A DNA stretch of 64,000 nucleotides from an uncultured Alphaproteobacteria bacterium. Its GTDB lineage: Bacteria; Pseudomonadota; Alphaproteobacteria; Micavibrionales; Micavibrionaceae. Both the position numbers and the translations under genes were made by a program. Positions 57,009 to 64,000 of the stretch are shown here, one piece after another; the stretch's first letter is position 1, and each line of letters opens with the position of its first letter. Under the pieces are notes generated by a model, which worked only from the letters and a program-made list of their open reading frames with translations, did not search any database and was not told the DNA's origin. The DNA lies in assembly GCA_937934135.1 (NCBI GenBank), contig CALHAW010000023.1:1-64000 (forward strand), written 5' to 3'.

Positions 57009-60000
57009 ATGAATAAAACTACCTTAAAGAAAGCTGCAAGTCATATCTCTTCTGATAAAAAAGCTGAAAAATATAAAAATTTCTTAAAAACATTTTTTGA
57101 AAATGTGCCTGACGGTGACACGGTGATGATGGCACCAGAAAGTTTGGCGCGTACCGCGCAAACCCACCTTCAGCTTTCTGAAAAACGCGATATTAATATT
57201 GCACCTGCAATTTTAGTCCATACCCCAACATTAGAAAAAAATGGCTGGAACGCGGAACGTACTATTATTGATATTGTTAATGATGATATGGCGTTTTTGG
57301 TTGATTCTGTGGTGGCAGAAATTATTCGTCATAAATATCAAATTGCTGTTTTTATTCATCCTATTTTACACGTGGAATTGAACAGTAAAAAGAAAATTCA
57401 AATAATTCATGCAAAAGAGATTACAGGCAAGACCCACGCCCAATCGCACATTCATATTGAATTAAACCGTATCTTAAGCACCGCCGAAGCCCGCGCATTA
57501 AGTGAAAATATAGCAAAAATTTTAAATGATGCACGGCTTGCAAATCGTGACTGGTTGGCTATGCGCCGTAAGATTGATGTTGCAAAAGAAGCCGTTGCCA
57601 CAACACCAGCAAAATTTGGTAAGCATGCAATTAGTGAATATGCAGATTTTCTAGATTATCTCTTTGATAATAACTTTACGTTTTTAGGGTATCGTGAATA
57701 TAGCTTTAGCAAAAGTAAATCTGCCAATGATAAAACCTTTAAAAGCAAAGTGATTATGGGGTCCAGCCTTGGCGTATTGGCTGATGAGCGCGCACCTGTT
57801 TATATTAATGAAGCACGCAAAAGCCTCACAGAAACACAGCAAAATTTACGCATTAAACAAGAACCCCTTACCATCTGTAAAGTTAATCGTCATTCAACAG
57901 TGCATCGCCGCGTTCCTATCGATGCGATTGCGATTAAACGCTATGATAAAAAAGGTAACGTTGTGGGAGAGATCCTCTTTCTTGGGCTTTTTACATCGGT
58001 TACTTACTCCCGCAGTGTAACGGATATTCCATTGCTCCGCATGAAAGTGGATAATGTTGTTAAGCGATCAAAATTTGCCAATGCCAGCCATAATTACAAA
58101 GCATTGCGCCATATTTTAGAGCGTTACCCGCGCGATGAAATTTTGCAGATGCCTGAAAAGCTTCTCTATGATCACAGCCTTAGTATCCTTCGCCTGCAAG
58201 AACGCCCGCATATTGCGCTTTATACGCGCGTTGACCCATTTGGTCGCTATATTTCGGCGCTGGTTTATGTGCCGCGTGATAAATATGAAACACGTCTTCG
58301 GTTGAAACTGCAAAATATCTTATGCGAACGCCTAAATGGTATTTGCGGCAATTTTAAAGTCCTTCAGGATGATTCCCCATTGGCGCGTGTTATCTTCCAA
58401 ATTGATATTAACAGCCAAAAAGGCATCCCTGATTTTAATGAATCAGACTTAGAGGATGAATTAATTGAAGCCGGCCAAAGCTGGCCTGATCAGTTGAAGT
58501 TATGCATTACTGATGACATTAATAACCCGCATGAACAAAGCAACTTTATCAAAAATTATACAGATGCTTTTCCAACGGCCTACCATGATCAATATGCCCC
58601 CGCGCAGGGGCGCTATGACATGCATAAAATTGAAACAGTCATTAAGGCAGATAATATCGCGCTTGAACTGTTTGAAGATCATGCGGCTGGCGAAAAAGAA
58701 ATTCGTTTAAAACTCTATCACGCGAAAGAACCTTTGGCACTTTCTGATGTGCTGCCCATCATGGAAAATATGGGTTTAAATGTGATTACTGAACTGCCCT
58801 TTGAAGTAACGCCTGCGCATTTTGATCATACTGTTTGGATTCATGATTTCCTTATTGAAGCCAATGACCCTGCAGTTTTTCCTGATGTATTAGAAATTAA
58901 ACAAGCCTTTGAAGATGTTTTTGCCAAAACATGGAATGGACAAGTCGAAAGTGACAGCCTGAATATGCTGTCCTTTTATTGTAATATGCCGTGGCATGAT
59001 ATTGCGATATTGCGCGCATACACGCATTATTTGCGTCAAACGGGCGTGTCTTATTCTATGGCCTATATTGAAACGGCAATTACTACTTATCCTGATATTG
59101 CGGCAAAGCTGGTCGAATTTTTTAAAGATTTATTTGATCCGTCAACGCCAAAATTATCAGATCAACAAAAGAAAAACCGTACAAAGGCCATTCATAAGTC
59201 ACTCAATAAAGTTGATGCGTTAGATCATGATCGTATTTTTCGCCAGTTAACGGCCTTGCTCAATGCGACATTGCGGACAAATTTCTACCAAAAAAATGAA
59301 CAGGGTGATCATAAAACGCATCTCTCTTTTAAGCTGGATAGTAAAACCATTGATTTCCTTCCCAATCCAAAACCATACCGTGATATTTTTGTCTATTCTG
59401 CACGGGTGGAAGGGGTGCATTTGCGCGGTGATAAAATTGCGCGCGGTGGCTTGCGTTGGTCTGACCGTCATGAAGATTTCCGCACCGAAGTGCTTGGCCT
59501 GATGAAGGCGCAACAGGTGAAAAACGCCATTATTGTACCAATGGGCGCAAAAGGTGGATTTGTTGTTAAAAAACCATTTACAGGGGATCGCACCGCATGG
59601 CATGGCGAAGGTGTAGAGTGTTATAAAATATTTATCCGTGGCCTTTTGGACATTACAGATAACCGTGTCGGGGATAAGGTTGTGCCACCGTTGGATGTGC
59701 TGCGTTATGATGATGATGATCCTTATTTCGTTGTGGCGGCAGATAAAGGAACGGCAACGTTTTCTGATATCGCCAATGGTTTATCTGAAGACTATAATTT
59801 CTGGCTGGGTGATGCGTTTGCCTCTGGCGGTTCTGCAGGATATGACCATAAAAAAATGGGTATTACGGCGCGCGGCGCATGGGAATCTGTGAAACGTCAT
59901 TTCCGCGAAATTGGTCATGATACACAAACACAGAAATTTGATGTCATTGGTGTGGGTGATATGGCAGGGGATGTGTTTGGGAATGGCATGTTATTATCTG

Positions 60001-61868
60001 AACATATTCGTCTTATCGGTGCGTTTAACCATCTTCACATTTTCTGTGATCCCAACCCCAATATCGCAAAAACTTTTACAGAACGCCAACGTCTTTTTGA
60101 TGAGGTCAAAGGGTGGGAGCATTATAATAAAAAATTATTATCCAAAGGCGGGCGCATTTTCTCCCGTAAGGATAAAAGCTTGGAACTTACGCCTGAAATT
60201 CGCGCTTGTTTTAATATCACGGAAAAAAATGTGTCACCCAATGCGTTAATGCGCGCAATGTTAAAGGCTGAAACAGATTTGCTCTGGTTTGGTGGGATTG
60301 GTACTTATATTAAGGCAACATCTGAAAATAATATGGATGTTGGTGATAAAGGCAATGATGCAGTGCGCGTGAATGCAACCGAAGTGCAGGCCAAAGTCTT
60401 GGGTGAGGGCGCAAACCTTGCCATTACACAGGCCGCGCGGATTGAATACGCCAAGGCGGGCGGGTTGTTGAACGCAGATTATATTGATAATGCCGGCGGT
60501 GTTGCCTCATCCGATGATGAAGTGAATATCAAAATTTTGATGGGCGATGTTATGCGTCAAACAAAAAAGAAAGAGCCGAAATATCAAATGAACGTTAAAA
60601 AACGTAATAAGCTTTTAGCATCTATGACCGAAGATGTCTCAACTCATGTATTGCGTGGTAATTACCAACAGGCACAAGGGATTAGCCTGATGAGTATGCA
60701 AGCACCAGAAAATCTTTCTTCCCATTCACGCTTGATTGATTATTTGCGTCATAAAGTCGGGATGAGCCGTACGTTAGAACAGCTTCCTTTCAAAGAAGAA
60801 ATTGCCGACCGCCTTGAAAAAGGCGAAGGCCTAACAAGACCAGAGCTAAGTGTTCTGCAATCTTACGCAAAAATTTGCTATACGGAAGATTTATTAAATA
60901 GTGATATTCCCGAAAGCAAAGCGATGGAAGAACGTCTGTTCCGTTACTTTCCACCAAAACTCAGCAAGATGTATCCAAAAGAAATTTTAGGGCATCGCTT
61001 GCGCCGTGAAATTATTGCCACAACATTGGCGGGCGGTATCGTAAACCGTATGGGGCCTGACTTTGTGCGTGATCGTATGGATCGTTGCGGCGCGTCATGC
61101 GAAGAAGTTGCCCGCGCTTACATTATTGTTCGTGAAGCCTTTGGCCTGCGTGAGATTTGGAATTTAATCGAAGATCTTGATGGTAATGTCGATGCGATGG
61201 TGCAGTTAAATGCGCTCCGTGAAACTGCGCGGATGATTGAACGCACCGTGACATGGTTCTTAACCCGTTATGGCCGTAAATTAGAAATTACCCGCGATAT
61301 CGCCAATTTTGAAGGTAAGATTGAAACGGTGAAAAAACACCTTGATGATGTTGTACCAAAAGAGCTGCTTGATAAAATTAAAGAGTTCACAAAAACAGGG
61401 ACAAGCAATGGCCTGCCGAAAAACTTGGCACGTGATATTTCACTTATGCCTATTTTGGGATCGGCCTGTGATATTATTCGTATCTCTGTTGATCATAAAT
61501 TTGATATTCCAGAAACGGCGTCGGTTTATTTTGATTTGGGCGGGCATTTCCATCTGGATTGGATGCGTCAAAAGGCACGCCATCTTTCAACGGATGATCA
61601 ATGGTCGGCGCAGGCGCTCGAAGGGTTGGTGGATCAACTTTATACCTGTCAGGCAGGCTTGACGGTGCAAATTCTAAAAGATGTCGCAAAACTTAAAAAA
61701 GCAGGGATCAAATCAAAAGGCAGTATTCTTGAAAGCTGGATTAATCAACGCGGTGAACAAGCAAAATTAATGCAGCCTCTCTTTGATGAACTGCGCAAGG
61801 CCACAACCCTTGATATGTCGATGATCATTATTGCAGAGCAACGCTTGCGCAATCTCTATGGCGGCTAA
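57009..61868 (+). CDS. NAD-specific glutamate dehydrogenase (large, GDH-180 type)
   Basis: 1619 aa; RGGLRWSDRHEDFRTEVLGLMKAQQVKNAIIVPMGAKGGFVVK; VIGVGDMAGDVFGNGML. Confidence 0.96.
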   Translation: MNKTTLKKAASHISSDKKAEKYKNFLKTFFENVPDGDTVMMAPESLARTAQTHLQLSEKRDINIAPAILVHTPTLEKNGWNAERTIIDIVNDDMAFLVDSVVAEIIRHKYQIAVFIHPILHVELNSKKKIQIIHAKEITGKTHAQSHIHIELNRILSTAEARALSENIAKILNDARLANRDWLAMRRKIDVAKEAVATTPAKFGKHAISEYADFLDYLFDNNFTFLGYREYSFSKSKSANDKTFKSKVIMGSSLGVLADERAPVYINEARKSLTETQQNLRIKQEPLTICKVNRHSTVHRRVPIDAIAIKRYDKKGNVVGEILFLGLFTSVTYSRSVTDIPLLRMKVDNVVKRSKFANASHNYKALRHILERYPRDEILQMPEKLLYDHSLSILRLQERPHIALYTRVDPFGRYISALVYVPRDKYETRLRLKLQNILCERLNGICGNFKVLQDDSPLARVIFQIDINSQKGIPDFNESDLEDELIEAGQSWPDQLKLCITDDINNPHEQSNFIKNYTDAFPTAYHDQYAPAQGRYDMHKIETVIKADNIALELFEDHAAGEKEIRLKLYHAKEPLALSDVLPIMENMGLNVITELPFEVTPAHFDHTVWIHDFLIEANDPAVFPDVLEIKQAFEDVFAKTWNGQVESDSLNMLSFYCNMPWHDIAILRAYTHYLRQTGVSYSMAYIETAITTYPDIAAKLVEFFKDLFDPSTPKLSDQQKKNRTKAIHKSLNKVDALDHDRIFRQLTALLNATLRTNFYQKNEQGDHKTHLSFKLDSKTIDFLPNPKPYRDIFVYSARVEGVHLRGDKIARGGLRWSDRHEDFRTEVLGLMKAQQVKNAIIVPMGAKGGFVVKKPFTGDRTAWHGEGVECYKIFIRGLLDITDNRVGDKVVPPLDVLRYDDDDPYFVVAADKGTATFSDIANGLSEDYNFWLGDAFASGGSAGYDHKKMGITARGAWESVKRHFREIGHDTQTQKFDVIGVGDMAGDVFGNGMLLSEHIRLIGAFNHLHIFCDPNPNIAKTFTERQRLFDEVKGWEHYNKKLLSKGGRIFSRKDKSLELTPEIRACFNITEKNVSPNALMRAMLKAETDLLWFGGIGTYIKATSENNMDVGDKGNDAVRVNATEVQAKVLGEGANLAITQAARIEYAKAGGLLNADYIDNAGGVASSDDEVNIKILMGDVMRQTKKKEPKYQMNVKKRNKLLASMTEDVSTHVLRGNYQQAQGISLMSMQAPENLSSHSRLIDYLRHKVGMSRTLEQLPFKEEIADRLEKGEGLTRPELSVLQSYAKICYTEDLLNSDIPESKAMEERLFRYFPPKLSKMYPKEILGHRLRREIIATTLAGGIVNRMGPDFVRDRMDRCGASCEEVARAYIIVREAFGLREIWNLIEDLDGNVDAMVQLNALRETARMIERTVTWFLTRYGRKLEITRDIANFEGKIETVKKHLDDVVPKELLDKIKEFTKTGTSNGLPKNLARDISLMPILGSACDIIRISVDHKFDIPETASVYFDLGGHFHLDWMRQKARHLSTDDQWSAQALEGLVDQLYTCQAGLTVQILKDVAKLKKAGIKSKGSILESWINQRGEQAKLMQPLFDELRKATTLDMSMIIIAEQRLRNLYGG

Positions 61869-62830
61869 AGATAGTTTTGAATAAGCGCTATAATATTGGG
61901 TGTTTCAGTACCAAATGATGGTAATGCGCTATGGGCCGCAAAAGCCAACAGCACCAATAACCCCGTATTACGGTTTGATTTAAAAATCTCAAGCGCGCTT
62001 TCAGGGTCGCTTAAATCCCAATCGCGCACTTGGCGAATTAAATGAATAAATGGCAAAAATAATAAAACATAGGTCACCAATCCTGCCTCGGCGATTATGG
62101 CGGTTAAAATAAGCAGTGCGAATGTCAGGCTGTAAAATAAACTGACCCATAATGCACTTTTTTCACCAAATAATCGCGCCGTTGATTTAATGCCAATGCG
62201 GGCATCATCTTCTTTGTCTTGATGGGCATAAATTGTGTCATATCCCAATGTCCAAAAAAATGCCGCGGCATATAAAATAAAAGCTTCCCAGCGTAATTGA
62301 TGCGTCGCCGCTGCCCATCCCATTAATGCCCCAAAATTAAAGGTGATCCCTAAAAATGCCTGCGGCCACCATGTAATGCGTTTCATAAACGGATAGGTCG
62401 CCACAAAAATCATTGATAAAAAACCAAGGCAGATTGTGACAAAGGATGTTTGTAGTAAAATAATGAACCCTAAAAAAATCAGAAAGAATAAAAATGCGGA
62501 TGCCTCGATAATTGAAATTGCACCACTGGCGAGCGGGCGCGTTTTTGTGCGTTCGACTTCTAAATCTAATTTACGGTCCCATAAATCATTAATCACACAT
62601 CCCGCGCCGCGCATGACAATGGCGCCAAATAAGAAGGTAATCATTAAAAGCCAGTCTGATCCATACATGCCCTGCACACCATTTGCGCCCAGCATAATGC
62701 CCCACCATGCGGGTAATACCAACAACCACCACCCAATCGGGCGATCCAGCCGCATTAAAATGGCATAAGGCTGCACGTGTTCAGGAAGTTTAGAAACCCA
62801 GCTTTCGGTATTGATATCTGTATGGTTCAT
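61865..62830 (-). CDS. ubiA: 4-hydroxybenzoate octaprenyltransferase
   Basis: MRLDRPIGWWLLVLPAWWGIML; CVINDLWDRKLDLEVERTKTRPLASG; YDTIYAHQDKEDDARIGIKSTA. Confidence 0.95.
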   Translation of the reverse strand: MNHTDINTESWVSKLPEHVQPYAILMRLDRPIGWWLLVLPAWWGIMLGANGVQGMYGSDWLLMITFLFGAIVMRGAGCVINDLWDRKLDLEVERTKTRPLASGAISIIEASAFLFFLIFLGFIILLQTSFVTICLGFLSMIFVATYPFMKRITWWPQAFLGITFNFGALMGWAAATHQLRWEAFILYAAAFFWTLGYDTIYAHQDKEDDARIGIKSTARLFGEKSALWVSLFYSLTFALLILTAIIAEAGLVTYVLLFLPFIHLIRQVRDWDLSDPESALEIFKSNRNTGLLVLLAFAAHSALPSFGTETPNIIALIQNYL

Positions 62831-62845
62831 GTGTTTGATATAGCC

Positions 62846-63550
62846 ATGAATAAAGATGAAACATTCAAATTGCCGCGTTTATTTACGGCGCATTCATTAT
62901 CTACCCAGACTCTCATAGAGCTTGAGGCCGCGCAAGCGCATTATTTACACAATGTCATGCGTAAGAAAGAAGGGGATGCAATCCGCCTGTTTAATGGGCG
63001 CGATGGCGAATGGCTGTGTACCTTAACCGCGCAGGCAAAACGCAAGGCATCTGTAAGGGTGACAGATCAATTATTGGAACAGCCTGAAACCTACCGTGCG
63101 ATCCATTTATTTTTTACCCCTATTAAAAAGAATAGACAGGATTGGTTGATTGAAAAAGCGGTGGAATTAGGCGTGACGGACTTTCACCCTATCCTGACGC
63201 AGAATACAGAAGTACGTAAAATTAATGTTGAGCGCATGACTCATCAAATATTTGAAGCCGCCGAACAGTGTGAACGCCTGACCATTCCTATCCTTCACTC
63301 GCTTATAAAGCTAGATCAGGCTTTAAACCCTGATATGCCGCTTTATTCCTGTCTTGAACGCTATGACGCGCCGGACATTCAAACCCAAAGACCAGCGGGC
63401 GATTTTGCCTTTCTTATTGGTCCCGAAGGTGGCTTTACCGCAGAGGAAAAAAAGAATATCGCCCAAAACACCATGCCCGTTTCGTTGGGAGATAGGATAT
63501 TACGATGTGAAACGGCGGTTATAAAGGCTTTGGTGCTTTTAAGCGCTTAA
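62846..63550 (+). CDS. rsmE: 16S rRNA (uracil-N3-)-methyltransferase
   Basis: LPRLFTAHSLS; HYLHNVMRKKEGDAIRLFNGRDGEW; FLIGPEGGFTAEEKK; VSLGDRILRCETAVIKAL. Confidence 0.92.
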   Translation: MNKDETFKLPRLFTAHSLSTQTLIELEAAQAHYLHNVMRKKEGDAIRLFNGRDGEWLCTLTAQAKRKASVRVTDQLLEQPETYRAIHLFFTPIKKNRQDWLIEKAVELGVTDFHPILTQNTEVRKINVERMTHQIFEAAEQCERLTIPILHSLIKLDQALNPDMPLYSCLERYDAPDIQTQRPAGDFAFLIGPEGGFTAEEKKNIAQNTMPVSLGDRILRCETAVIKALVLLSA

Positions 63551-63678
63551 TATCAATTAAGTTGGTGATTTATGAATAATTTTTGAGTTTTTCCTCTTCT
63601 AAAAATGTCGTTTTGGACTATAAGAAAGGACTTATTATCGGTATAGTAGGTAAAAATAATAAAGCGGTTCAAATTATC

Positions 63679-64000
63679 ATGATGAAATATATTCATTCCT
63701 TTTTTCTTTTTCTCTGCGCGGCGCTTGTGGCGCAGGTTTCTTATGCGCAAGATGTTTCTAAGCCCTTGCAGTTAGGGTTAAAGCCAGCGGCAAGCCCGCA
63801 GATGGAACGTATTGCAGACTTTCATGATGGTCTTTTGATGTGGGTTATCACTTTTATTGTTATTTTTGTGACGGGCTTGCTTATTTATGTTGCCATTCGT
63901 TTTAATAAAAAGGCCAACCCAACCCCGTCTAAAACCACGCATAATGTGCTGTTGGAAGTATTATGGACGGCTATTCCCGTATTAATCTTGATTATTATCG
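63679..64000 (+). CDS. coxB: Cytochrome c oxidase subunit II, 5' partial (runs off window; absent from ORF track)
   Basis: MMKYIHSFFLFLCAALVAQVSYAQDVSKPLQLGLKPAASPQMERIADFHDGLLMWVITFIVIFVTGLLIYVAIRFNKKANPTPSKTTHNVLLEVLWTAIPVLILIII. Confidence 0.93.
   Translation, partial: MMKYIHSFFLFLCAALVAQVSYAQDVSKPLQLGLKPAASPQMERIADFHDGLLMWVITFIVIFVTGLLIYVAIRFNKKANPTPSKTTHNVLLEVLWTAIPVLILIII

Noticed and set aside
63546-63561. CTTAAT-ATCA-ATTAAG palindrome before coxB, considered as a CtrA box
   Set aside because: TTAA half-sites are spaced 6 bp rather than 7, and it overlaps the rsmE stop; likely AT-rich chance palindrome.
63553-63750. 65-aa minus-strand ORF at the right edge
   Set aside because: Overlaps the signal-peptide region of the clear coxB reading frame on the opposite strand; no domain.
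1-64000. CRISPR arrays, rRNA genes, recognised anti-phage operons or biosynthetic clusters
   Set aside because: No regularly spaced repeats, rRNA signatures or recognisable defence/NRPS/PKS domains seen on either strand.

Overview
This 64 kb window looks like alphaproteobacterial chromosome (family-level evidence: GcrA-type regulator, ~1,600-aa NAD-glutamate dehydrogenase, double cold-shock protein). Most of it is compact housekeeping DNA: tRNA-Tyr, rlmB, polA, gpt, rpmI-rplT, pheS...pheT, fadD-like, an RND efflux pair, gcrA, acpS-lepB-rnc-era, tyrS, cysteine desulfurase/ferredoxin/mnmA, nhaA, a biotin cluster, NAD-GDH, ubiA, rsmE, and the start of coxB at the right edge. The accessory or unusual parts are: (i) 1-3.8 kb, an integrative-element module (large serine recombinase, DUF2924-like protein, ParB/HTH-like protein, sigma-70-like factor) with two near-identical promoter/leader blocks; (ii) 9.56-10.63 kb, an AT-rich gene encoding two tandem OmpR/PhoB-like winged-helix domains with no canonical start codon for the first; (iii) 31.2-34.2 kb, three tandem DMT-transporter paralogs with a homogenised 187-bp junction repeat; (iv) 51.7-55.4 kb, a System II (ResB/CcsA) cytochrome c maturation locus, unexpected in alphaproteobacteria; (v) smaller oddities: a C-terminally extended L35, an alpha/beta hydrolase with Asn at the nucleophile-elbow Ser position, and a secreted tandem CxC-repeat protein. 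All calls come from reading sequence and translations; no database searches were run.
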